10,251 bases of DNA from Saccoglossus kowalevskii (lineage: Eukaryota > Hemichordata > Enteropneusta > Harrimaniidae): the NCBI RefSeq assembly GCF_000003605.2, contig NW_003115457.1:4657-14907 (forward strand), read 5' to 3'. The notes below the pieces were generated by a model. It saw only the letters and a program-made list of their open reading frames with translations. It had not been told where the DNA came from and did not search any database. The position numbers and the translations under genes were made by a program. Below, one piece after another: positions 1-7,650 of the stretch. Numbering within the stretch: the first letter of the stretch is position 1; each line of letters opens with the position of its first letter.

Positions 1-616
1 AGTTAACTACATAGTACAACAATTCAACATTTAACTACATAGTACAACAATTCAATAGTCAACTACGTAATGCAACAATTCAACAGTTAACTACATAGTA
101 CAACATTTCAATAGTCAACTACATAGTACAACAATTCAACAGTTAACTACATAGTACAACATTGCAATAGTCAACTACGTAATGCAACAATTCAACAGTT
201 AACTACTTAGTACAACAATTCAACAGTTAACTACATAGTACAACATTTCAATAGTCAACTACATAGTACAAGAATTCAACAGTTAACTACATAGTACAAC
301 ATTTCAATAGTCAACTACGTAATGCAACAATTCAACAGTTAACTACATAGTACAACAATTCAGCAGTTAACTACATAGTACAACAATTCAATAGTCAACT
401 ACGTAATGCAACAATTCAACAGTTAACTACATAGTACAACATTTCAATAGTCAACTACATAGTACAACAATTCAACAGTTAACTACATAGTACAACATTT
501 CAATAGTCAACTACGTAATGCAACAATTCAACAGTTAACTACATAGTACAACAATTCAACAGTTAACTACATAGTACAACATTTCAATAGTCAACTACAT
601 AGTAAAATAATTCAAC
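1..616. repeat. 336-bp (12-unit) higher-order repeat inside the 28-bp array
   Basis: Units 1-10 (1-280) match units 13-22 (337-616) in the same class order, with about 6 substitutions in 280 bases by eye count. The intervening units 11-12 complete a 12-unit period of 336 bp. Classes run: common, CAAT-ending, ACGTAATG, CAAT, AGTC, CAAT, ACGTAATG, common, CAAT, AGTC. This indicates that the array grew by block duplication of many units at once, consistent with unequal exchange or gene conversion. Confidence 0.88.
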
Positions 617-672
617 AGTTAAGTACATAGTACAACAATTCAACATTTAACTACATAGTACAACAATTCAAC
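225..672. repeat. Higher-order block, copy A (16 units)
   Basis: Units 9-24. This block recurs 700 bp (25 units) to the right at 925-1372 with about 4 differences in 448 bases by eye: the CAGC at unit 13 versus CAAC, CTAC versus CTTC at unit 16/41, and two changes in unit 22/47. The order of unit classes is identical. Similarity fades in the following units. Confidence 0.9.
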
Positions 673-924
673 AGTTAACTACATAGTACAACAATTCAAC
701 AGTTAACTTCATAGTACAAGAATTCAACAGTTAACTGCATAGTACAACAATTCAACATTTAAATTCGTAGTACAACAATTCAACAGTTAACTACATAGTA
801 CAAGAATTCAACAGTTAAGTACATAGTACAAGAATTCAACAGTTAACTACATAGTACAACAATTCAACATTTAAATACGTAGTACAACAATTCAACAGTT
901 AACTACATAGTACAACAATTCAAC
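617..924. repeat. Diverged middle block of the array with 112-bp rhythm
   Basis: Units 23-33 lack the CAAT/AGTC and ACGTAATG classes that dominate both flanks. ATTT-starting units occur every four units (645, 757, 869), a 112-bp step. Private changes cluster here: TTAAATTCG, TTAAATACG, CTTC, CTGC, and CAAG in place of CAAC, which creates GAATTC. The block looks like an older or differently derived stretch sandwiched between the two near-identical 448-bp copies. Confidence 0.8.
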
Positions 925-1372
925 AGTTAACTACATAGTACAACATTTCAATAGTCAACTACATAGTACAAGAATTCAACAGTTAACTACATAGTACAAC
1001 ATTTCAATAGTCAACTACGTAATGCAACAATTCAACAGTTAACTACATAGTACAACAATTCAACAGTTAACTACATAGTACAACAATTCAATAGTCAACT
1101 ACGTAATGCAACAATTCAACAGTTAACTTCATAGTACAACATTTCAATAGTCAACTACATAGTACAACAATTCAACAGTTAACTACATAGTACAACATTT
1201 CAATAGTCAACTACGTAATGCAACAATTCAACAGTTAACTACATAGTACAACAATTCAACAGTTAACTACATAGTACAACATTTCAATAGTCAACTACAT
1301 AGTACAAGAATTCAACAGTTAAGTACATAGTACAACAATTCAACATTTAACTACATAGTACAACAATTCAAC
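925..1372. repeat. Higher-order block, copy B (16 units)
   Basis: Units 34-49, the partner of the block at 225-672, shifted by 25 units. The few differences between the copies imply a recent duplication compared with the divergence between adjacent units. After 1372 the array continues for three units, one with AATAAAAC, and then stops. Confidence 0.9.
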
Positions 1373-1456
1373 AGTTAACTACATAGTACAACAATAAAAC
1401 AGTTAACTACTTAGTACAACAATTCAACAGTTAACTACATAGTACAACAATTCAAC

Positions 1457-1788
1457 AGGGTTCAAGTATTGACTAAACTCTTAGCCACTTTCCTTGCCTA
1501 AATAAACATTCGAGCATCAACATTTTCTGAAAGACATAACCAACCAAAATACCGATGAGTCAGCTGGTAGTTTACGTTTCAGTATATCCTTCCTTGCCTT
1601 GAAACAATTTATAAAATGTCACTGTCTTTTGTTTGAAAATTTCAGAATTTATATTAGGTTTGCTGTTTCAGTGTGTTTGAAAATAGTCAGTTTTTGACAA
1701 ATTTTATTTCTGAATTCATTGCATTGCATTCCTGTATTTGACATTTTTTTGCATTTAGGGAAGTAAGAATCCCATACCACCCACGCCA
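1457..1788. other. Unique flank of the first array, no gene seen
   Basis: The sequence leaves the 28-bp pattern abruptly at AGGGTTCAAG. It is A+T-rich and contains no tandem copies. On the minus strand, overlapping short frames run through it into the 22-bp repeat, but they carry no recognisable domain and look like by-products of sequence with few stops. No promoter or RNA gene could be supported. Confidence 0.6.
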
Positions 1789-1899
1789 CAACCACGCCAG
1801 AGCAAAATGTACAATCATGATAAAACAAATGTCCAACCATGGCAAAATAAATGTACAACCACGGAAAAATATATGTATAATCAAGACAAAACAAAAGTA
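1789..1899. repeat. 22-bp imperfect tandem repeat, 5 copies
   Basis: Five successive units begin at 1789 (23 bp), 1812, 1834, 1856 and 1878 (22 bp each). Each starts CAACCA or CAATCA (TAATCA in the last), has an A-rich middle (AAAACAAA, AAAATAAA), and ends ATGTA or similar. Copies differ at several positions, so this is an old, small array. On the minus strand it produces a repetitive aromatic and hydrophobic peptide in two frames, which follows from the repeat and is not evidence of a gene. Confidence 0.85.
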
Positions 1900-2773
1900 C
1901 ATTCCCTGCAGAACCGTATCCCTTAAATAGGTGTTCTGGTCATGTGCTGACATATATCGATCGTCTTAACTACACTGCTATTCGCTTGGCCTTTGAGGAT
2001 GAGTTGTTTCATGGTCGAATTAATCAAGTCCTGACACCATACATGAGTTGATTGCATAGGTGTTAGTAGATGATCATACGTACGATCATTCCAAGACAAG
2101 GAATTCAATTCAATTCCGGGTAAATGAATAGAGTTAATACAACTAACTTAACATATGCCGTTGAATAGGAAGCTTTGTACATAGCGTTAGTGGATAGCTT
2201 GGTTTCATAAAGTTGCCGTGCATGGATATCATGTTCATTTCCGTAAGGTAGAATCAAATGTTGTCTTGTGTCTAGTTCTCGACTTACGAAAACAAATCAT
2301 CATATATGAATTCTAAAATAATTACCAATATAACCCAAGAAAACATATGTTTTTATTACTAATTACTAATAAATTATTTTTGAGAACAAGCATCACCGAA
2401 TGCATTTCACATTTACTTACGTTTAAAGAATAAGACAACACAATGTTCTTAGACGAAAGAGCTCCACAAATGCAGGAGAATCCAATTTACAGTTTTTATA
2501 TCATGTTTTCATTCTCGAGATATTCAACTTTTCATGAGTAATATGTAGTCCACCGTCTTGATTTTCCAGCAAAGGATTATGGGTAAAGCATGACATCATA
2601 TCTATTGTTGTGAAAAATTGAGAAGATGATTTCTACAAATATAACTTAAATTGGTTGAAAGATTAGAACATGGTTGCATACATGTGTCAACTATACATCA
2701 AATACAATTTCCCTATGGAAGTAGTTTATACAAGTTATATATAAGCTGATGATCACAAAATGGCACACAAAGT
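1900..2773. other. A+T-rich unique stretch, no gene seen
   Basis: No frame longer than about 60 codons, no repeat beyond a short pentanucleotide run at 2102-2116, and no convincing promoter, splice pair or RNA fold. Stops are dense in all frames. Confidence 0.6.
2102..2116. repeat. (AATTC)3 short tandem repeat
   Basis: Three perfect copies of AATTC directly after a G, giving a GAATTC at its left edge. Too short to mean much. Confidence 0.8.
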
Positions 2774-2856
2774 GTCTTTCTATTTTCAACGATTTTTTAT
2801 TTATTTTATTTTTTTGCCAATATCTTTATTTTTTGAGTCTTTTGATTTTCTTGATT
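2774..2856. repeat. T-rich low-complexity tract
   Basis: Roughly 80 bases dominated by T with scattered A and C (for example GATTTTTTATTTATTTTATT). A 91-codon plus-strand frame starting at 2749 passes through it and reads as strings of F, L and I. That composition comes from the T tract, so the frame is not called a gene. A polypyrimidine tract could serve a 3' splice site, but no matching exon was found. Confidence 0.75.
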
Positions 2857-2865
2857 GCAATTATA

Positions 2866-4383
2866 CACACTGATACATGCTTACAATATGAACTAATTCG
2901 CATCAATATTTCTCAAGTTATAGATAAAATCATTTTATTTTTTCAAAAGGTGGCTATTATGTCATACTTCACCCATATTCCTTTCTTAGAGAATCATAAC
3001 ACTGGCGAAAAAATGAATAATTAGTCTTCTCCTTTAATTATCAACGTGATTAATATATCCACATTTTTGCACTGTAATATGTAATAAACGGCACAATAGT
3101 TTTCAGTCACGAGAACAAATATTACAAATATTACTGGTTAAATTGTTTTAGCATCGTTACTTGGGAGATGAATCTCCAGTCTAATAACTGAAATGCAGAC
3201 ACAGCTGGACTTGCTGATTTACTGTCAATCACTGATTGGATTTCATCTCACTCGGCTAGATGTTTTTTCCTGGTTGCGTAACATATTGCCATGGTTACAC
3301 TTGATCTCGGTGTTAATACCTTCATTGGAGCTTCGATAAACTGGCAGCATTGTTATCATGCAATGTTTTTGCTATATTATCTATGTTGCCACGTTCCATC
3401 ATAAATGGTTGTTAAATTTACTGGCTTTTCAGCAATACATCCACTTCCACTCTTTGATAATAATTTAAATGTACCCATATTTCAGCCAAATAGATCATGC
3501 GATAATTTGTCTATTCAAAGGCGCGTTCCAAAGACACTGCCTAGTTGTTGTCACTCTTCATTAAAGTAACGTCGCAATGACGTGAACTTTGTTGTGTTCT
3601 GTGCAGTGCTCAATAGATATACATTGCTTTATTAATAAACTAACGACTAGATATCATGCTACTGGAATAATTCCCTCTTAAGCCAGCCACAAAATCATTC
3701 AATTAATTTCACAAATTCCAGCCTAGTTGTTCTGATTGCATTAAGAGCACAATAAGTGATTGAATATGTACGACGTCCAAAGTGTATGCGAGACACTTCT
3801 TTGTTTTACAATGAGGGATGTTTAATTACTCACGTTCCTAGCTGCAGGCTTGACTGACGTTAACTTTGCATGCTATGGATTAAGTATACACATTATTCCA
3901 TGTTACAGTAATTACACAATTAAAGTACAATATTGCAGACAGGACTCTAGAAACAAACACTGCATACTTAAAATTAACTGGCAGGTGAATCTACTCTACC
4001 TAATGTAATTTTGCGGAGGGGGTCTTTAGAAAATATGTTAATATCACTTCCACGGTCACCCGATTTTATCTAATTAAACCATGTGACATTTTTACATGTC
4101 CAATAAAGAAAGATTGAATATATATGCACACCCTTTTACAATATACAATCGTTTGAGTGTTTCTGATGCAAAGATAATTATAGCTACTAAATAGTCAAAC
4201 ATTTCGGAAACCGTTATTTCTTACGCAGCGTTCCATCAATACTGTACCAATGTGTTTGCAACTTCAACGGAGTTGTGTTTCAGTATCACGTAATACTTTG
4301 CTCCGAGCATGGAGCCTCGCTTCTTAACTACGTCATGCGATATGTTTCATCGGTTTGACTATTGTTGTGTGAACAGTCTTTTG
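2866..4383. other. Unique A+T-rich stretch, no gene seen
   Basis: About 1.5 kb without a frame of 60 codons on either strand. The phrase GCCTAGTTGTT occurs twice (3538 and 3721), each followed within about 20 bases by CATTAA. This is too short to call a repeat family. No promoter, tRNA or transposon terminus was recognised. Confidence 0.6.
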
Positions 4384-4529
4384 AATACATCTCTGGTGTC
4401 TTTGGTCCTAGATATGGCCATCTATTGTTTATGTTAACACCTGCAAAATACATCTCTAGTGTTTCTGGTTCTAGGGAAGGCCGTCTATGTTCTTGTTAAG
4501 ACTCTGGATAAGACATTTCTATTGCTTAT
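4384..4529. repeat. 63-bp tandem duplication, about 2.3 copies
   Basis: AATACATCTCTGGTGT at 4384 recurs as AATACATCTCTAGTGT at 4447, exactly 63 bases later. Both are followed by related text through TGGTCCTAG/TGGTTCTAG, GGCCATCTAT/GGCCGTCTAT and TGTTAACAC/TGTTAAGAC, roughly 75-80% identical by eye. A third, truncated copy begins at 4510, again exactly 63 bases on, and matches over about 20 bases (15 identical). The unit is 21 codons long, but no continuous frame was noted across it. Confidence 0.85.
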
Positions 4530-4816
4530 ATAATGGTCGTCGAACACTACGTCAATTGCAATAACTTCACTATTTCTGAACCACGCTACCATTAATTATA
4601 ATAACGTTACCAGACATTTCAAAACAATCATATCACTCATGGTTATGTGTTCACAAGAACTATATCCCATTTTTTTGTTTTCCATGTATTTAAGTGATTT
4701 GGCGATTTCGATGTAACCTCCAATATGAGTTCAATTCCTCACACATGTACACGTAATTGGGTATATTTAAATGCGCATAAATTCAAAGTAAGCATCAAAA
4801 CATGAATACAGAAACC

Positions 4817-4834
4817 TATATATATATATATATA
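4817..4834. repeat. (TA)9 microsatellite
   Basis: Eighteen alternating T and A bases, followed by AACCGG. A simple dinucleotide repeat, likely length-variable. Confidence 0.95.
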
Positions 4835-5088
4835 ACCGGTTCTATTGGTTCACACATATAAAGGGTGATTTTACGTGTGAGTTTATAAAAGAAGCAAAGC
4901 AAAACCTATCACGAAACTCTTACGTAGCCCAAATCAAAATTATAATCACCTCATACAAAATATTATTACATTAATGTATGCATTACGTAGGGCTCCATTA
5001 CGTTTTTGTCACAGACAAAACTTAGCAAGCCTTATTTGTTGACTAAAATATCAATTACGGCTTTGTGCTCGAAAAAATCCAAAAGTAG

Positions 5089-5110
5089 GTCACGTGACAT
5101 GACGTGATCA
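5089..5110. promoter_or_regulatory. Palindromic E-box GTCACGTGAC plus adjacent TGACGTGA
   Basis: Bases 5089-5098 form a perfect 10-bp palindrome around CACGTG, the form bound by bHLH-ZIP factors of the USF/MITF/TFE type in animals. It is followed one base later by a CRE-like TGACGTGATCA. The pairing is seen in sequence. A regulatory role is only inferred, because no transcript start is evident nearby. Confidence 0.3.
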
Positions 5111-5486
5111 ACGTTGGGCATTATATGATTGTTACCCAATTATTTGAAAAAAGACACTTTTTGCATGCAATGTAATTTGCACTTAATGTACTCATTTCGT
5201 TTTATATAATTGCAAATCACTTCGTGAATAGGTATAACGTATGTGTTGTACGAATATTGGGCAGTTACTGCGACTGAAGATATGGACATTGGCAGCGTGT
5301 GATTAGTTTTTATTGTATCATAATTTATCAATCATTTGATTAAATTATGCCAACATATATGTAATATATGTAACCTTATAACCAGCCCATGGGTTATCAG
5401 TGTAATAATTATTTAAATTTATTATCGCTCTCAGACTCTTTGTCGAACTACTTTAACCTCTACTTTTCACATGGGCCACTGTAAGC

Positions 5487-5518
5487 ATGACTGTATTACA
5501 AAGTACCACCTTTGACCT
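5487..5518. repeat. Short dispersed repeat, copy 1
   Basis: ATGACTGTA (5487-5495) followed by CTTTGACCT (5510-5518). The same two 9-mers occur in the same order at 5619-5645 with a shorter gap. On the minus strand CTTTGACCT reads AGGTCAAAG, a nuclear-receptor half-site with extension. Either a decayed repeat or coincidence. Confidence 0.45.
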
Positions 5519-5618
5519 AAGAACCGTAATTATTAATCGGATATCCTTTTAGTTTTAATAACACCGATGTTTATGAATACTCTCGTGGTATCAGTTGCGT
5601 CAGGTGCTATCAATTGGG

Positions 5619-5645
5619 ATGACTGTAATAAACCCACTTTGACCT
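5619..5645. repeat. Short dispersed repeat, copy 2
   Basis: ATGACTGTA (5619-5627) and CTTTGACCT (5637-5645) repeat the pair at 5487-5518 about 130 bases downstream. The minus strand here also reads TCAAGGTCA exactly (5640-5648), the consensus monomer site of ERR/SF-1/FTZ-F1-type receptors. Function is unsupported. Confidence 0.45.
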
Positions 5646-5770
5646 TGAAATCTATGCTGAAACATTTCTGTCAGCGGGGGGATATGGATGAAGTAATTGA
5701 GTGACATCTTCCGGTCGTTAGACAACAATTTCTGATGTATCAAGCCATCCATGTCCTTGTGGAATACTAA

Positions 5771-5794
5771 ATTCTCCAACCAGCCGTAGCCAGC
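5771..5794 (-). repeat. Coding-like repeat, copy 1 (peptide AGYGWLEN)
   Basis: Lies in a 79-codon ATG-started minus frame (5600-5839), residues 16-23. A second copy at 7852-7875 reads AGYAWLDS in its own open frame. At DNA level 17 of 24 bases agree, and 5 of the 7 mismatches are at third codon positions, with only conservative peptide changes (G/A, E/D, N/S). This is what two diverged copies of a once-coding segment would show. The host frame has no domain I recognise, and 24 bases is a short sample. Confidence 0.35.
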
Positions 5795-6186
5795 ATGGAA
5801 TAGAAAACAAGGTCGTCTAAGTGTGAACACATTACACATGCATGGTTTGACTACAGCTGCCGTCAGTCCTTTGCGTTATACGTATACCTGCTTTCAATTC
5901 CACGTGAGTGTTATTTTGGACACTGCAATAAACACGTTATTAAAGTGTAAAAAGCGCACGAATTGAATAGTATAAAACGAAAACATTTTGGTAGCCTCTT
6001 GAATCACTTCAGACTTCAATTTGTGTCCGCAAATCATCTCCTAACTTCATTTGATGTTATAAACGCAAATATTCCCAAAACAAATCTCCACATACATTTC
6101 AGCCAACTCACATCGAAACTTATTGGAAATATTGCGGTTCCCTACAATGTAAATATACTTGATTATGACCAGAGAGGGTCCACCAC

Positions 6187-6233
6187 CCGGGGGTCCGACT
6201 TAAAGAATGATCTGGTACGCATGTCTGTGAAAG
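6187..6233 (+). repeat. Inverted repeat, left arm (47 bp)
   Basis: Starts CCGGGGGTCCGACTT (15 bases identical to the other arm), then 19 bases with 11 matches, then ATGTCTGTGAAAG (13 identical): 39 of 47 by eye against the reverse complement of 6576-6622. In its open frame it reads RGSDL, then MSVK eight residues later. Confidence 0.8.
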
Positions 6234-6273
6234 AAACGCGTTAAAAGGGGTGTTTATTTAAAGAAAAGCACGT

Positions 6274-6285
6274 TAACGCGCGTTA
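6274..6285. other. 12-bp palindrome TAACGCGCGTTA in a CpG cluster
   Basis: A perfect palindrome with three CpGs, overlapped on the left by GTTAAC and on the right by ACGCGT. Several CpG-bearing words lie within 60 bases, which is unusual against the A+T-rich background. It may simply reflect a young, not yet CpG-depleted insertion. Confidence 0.7.
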
Positions 6286-6510
6286 CGCGTTTAGGGTTAG
6301 CATTTCAGTTAAAATAGACAAAAAGGGTGTCATTTCCGGTACTGCCAACGTGATAGGGGTGGTTATTTTTTAAATGAGATTATCGTTTTTTTATTGCTTT
6401 AAGTAATGCAATGATCGCAAAAACGAGGAAAACGTCACGGCCTATGACCAACCCGTTCGTACACTGAAGAAAGCTCAAATATCGCGAGATCAGGCGCGAG
6501 TTCAAGCTTT

Positions 6511-6912
6511 CTAACAGTGAAAAGTGTACAACATTTTGACCTTTTGAAACGTGTTTAGGGTCATTTTGTAAACTCCTTTCACAGACATGGGTTCCAGGTA
6601 TTTCCACAAGTCGGACCCCCGGGGTCCACCATAGCGAGGTACAGACAACATACGTCGTCTGGTCATTGGATCTTGGGTTGTTGCATAGTCCCACGCAATC
6701 ATGATTTGCTTGCTAGCAATGAAGATAATAGCCGTGCACGGTAACACGCCCGTGTTTTGCCATTTCTCGGATTTACCGAAATATGACATAATCGTATTGA
6801 CGACCTTAGAACGACTGACATTTGAACAGATCATCAACCTTTTTTTTGGGAGGGGGGCGCAATTCCATGTTAGCTTGGTAATAACGACACTCGTGTCGGC
6901 ACGCAGCCGCAC
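6511..6912 (-). other. 133-codon open frame, probably a relic or chance
   Basis: The longest open frame in the window. It has no ATG at its left boundary: the first codon is GTG, preceded two codons earlier by a stop, so as it stands it is not a complete eukaryotic gene. An internal ATG would give a shorter peptide. The peptide is not recognised; residues about 95-113 contain RGSDL and MSVK, shared with the plus-strand frame at 5951-6241. A 75-codon plus frame overlaps it (6701-6928), showing that this GC-richer patch is simply poor in stops. Could be a single exon, a transposon fragment, or chance. Confidence 0.2.
6576..6622 (-). repeat. Inverted repeat, right arm (47 bp)
   Basis: Reverse complement of 6187-6233 with about 39 of 47 matches. 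It ends in a near-palindrome GGACCCC-C-GGGGTCC (6613-6627). Read on the minus strand it encodes RGSDL, then MSVK eight residues later, in an open frame, as the left arm does on the plus strand. Confidence 0.8.
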
Positions 6913-6932
6913 TTCCTTTTACGGCTGACGGA

Positions 6933-7650
6933 TGTCGCGGTAATTTAAAGTAGCCGACTGGTGGAAATTTTTTAATGTTTAGTTATTTTTTCATTTGGAT
7001 GAACTTTGACCAAGCAGTGGACATTCTTGTACCACACTTTGTCTAGCGTGTTTCTCACGCAGAGCACACATTTTCATGTGTGGATTATACAATTTTGTTA
7101 GATATGATAACATTATTTCTAGTAATTGTCCATTTGACTGAACAAAACCTGGAAAGCTACTATTTGAAGTAACGCATGTATGTATCAATATACCTAAAAA
7201 ACATTTCACATACTCGACAGCTAATAAATTTAATACTTGTGGCAACAATTTGAAATGTGGATAATTTCTCCTTAACGTTACTTTTGCTCTACAAGCCATC
7301 CACTGAATACTCCAACCTTTAATATTAAATTCCTACAAAATATTTGTTGGTCTATGCAGTCTATATTTATGGAGCAAAGTATCTGTGATTTTTGCCTATT
7401 ATTTAAGTGGTGTTCATGTGAACTTAGTTGTTTGAGATATGTTATAAAATTGTGCCAGGCAATGCATTATTTTCATAACAAGGACAGAATTCATCATACA
7501 CATTAGTGATGTAAGTATAAGTACAATCTTCTTTTCCCTGAAGGAAAGTGGAAACTTTTCATGAACATTTTACCTTGACCTTGCGTCAAAGGGGACTATT
7601 TTTTTTTATAAAATACTGTATTAATTGTCGTTAATTCTGACACCCTAACG
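6933..7650. other. A+T-rich stretch, no gene supported
   Basis: A 102-codon ATG-started minus frame (6991-7299) is present but has no domain, signal or membrane segment that I recognise, and there is no partner exon or promoter to back it. An ACCTTGACCTTG phrase at 7571 is another receptor-half-site look-alike. The rest is featureless. Confidence 0.5.

Larger units (their letters stand above)
1..1456. repeat. 28-bp minisatellite, 52 copies, no indels
   Basis: Cutting the sequence every 28 bases from base 1 gives 52 consecutive units with no length change; the 52nd ends at 1456 and the next bases (AGGGTTCAAG) leave the pattern. The common unit begins AGTTAACTAC, continues ATAGTACAAC and ends AATTCAAC; its first eight bases AGTTAACT are a perfect palindrome. 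By eye there are four recurrent classes: the common form; a form ending in CAAT (15 units); a form starting AGTC, which always follows a CAAT-ending unit (15 units, 8 of them carrying the linked changes ACTACGTAATGC); and a form starting ATTT (5 units). The window starts exactly at a unit boundary in this phasing, so the array may extend to the left. The unit length is not a multiple of three and stops are frequent, so it is not coding. Confidence 0.98.
4530..5486. other. Unique A+T-rich stretch with small motifs, no gene seen
   Basis: Contains a TA microsatellite and a CACGTG palindrome listed separately. A 63-codon minus frame at 5140-5331 has no recognisable feature. The 11-mer GCATTACGTAG at 4979 matches the reverse complement of one unit class of the left array, but this is short enough to be chance. 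Confidence 0.6.
5951..6370 (+). other. Open frame broken by one TAA, possible coding relic
   Basis: The frame is open from after a TAA at 5948-5950 to a TAA at 6242-6244, and then open again in the same frame to a TAA at 6371-6373: about 140 codons with a single internal stop. There is no ATG near its left end. The peptide has no family I can name. In DNA of this composition such a run is expected about once per window by chance, so the reason to list it is that part of it (RGSDL, then MSVK) is repeated in inverted orientation in another open frame at 6511-6912. It could be a fragment of a decayed transposable element. Confidence 0.25.
6176..6632. mobile_element. Candidate decayed element bounded by inverted repeats
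   Basis: Two inverted arms (6187-6233 and 6576-6622) enclose about 340 bp that is richer in CpG than the surroundings, with three loosely similar phrases on the plus strand: AAAGGGGTGTTTATTT at 6244, AAAGGGTGTCATTT at 6322 and ATAGGGGTGGTTATTT at 6353. This resembles a foldback or MITE-type non-autonomous element, or two head-to-head copies of a dispersed repeat. No clean target-site duplication was found and the arms do not share sharp outer ends, so the family is unknown. Confidence 0.35.

Noticed and set aside
1-1456. CRISPR array, because the 28-bp period is near that of CRISPR repeats
   Set aside because: Units abut directly with no unique spacers and vary between copies, and no cas-like frame is present. 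It is a minisatellite.
1458-1470. GGGTTCAAGTATT as the B box of a tRNA-derived SINE at the array edge
   Set aside because: The match is incomplete and there is no A box upstream, since the upstream sequence is the satellite itself.
1649-1953. Overlapping 81- and 88-codon minus frames rich in aromatic residues
   Set aside because: They cross a 22-bp tandem repeat and overlap each other in different frames. The repetitive peptide is a by-product of the repeat.
2749-3024. 91-codon plus frame as a membrane protein
   Set aside because: Its F/L/I content comes from a T-rich low-complexity tract. There is no domain, promoter or splice support.
3538-3751. GCCTAGTTGTT repeated at 3538 and 3721
   Set aside because: The shared text is only 11 bases plus a nearby CATTAA, too short to separate from chance.
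4728-4737. GTTCAATTCC as a tRNA or SINE B box
   Set aside because: No acceptable A box, acceptor stem or anticodon arm could be folded upstream.
6290-6300. TTTAGGGTTAG as telomeric repeat
   Set aside because: Only about one and a half copies; no tandem run and no second site.
6991-7299. 102-codon minus frame as a small gene
   Set aside because: It has no recognisable family, no supporting signals, and a length not far from chance. It cannot be excluded as an exon, but cannot be supported.
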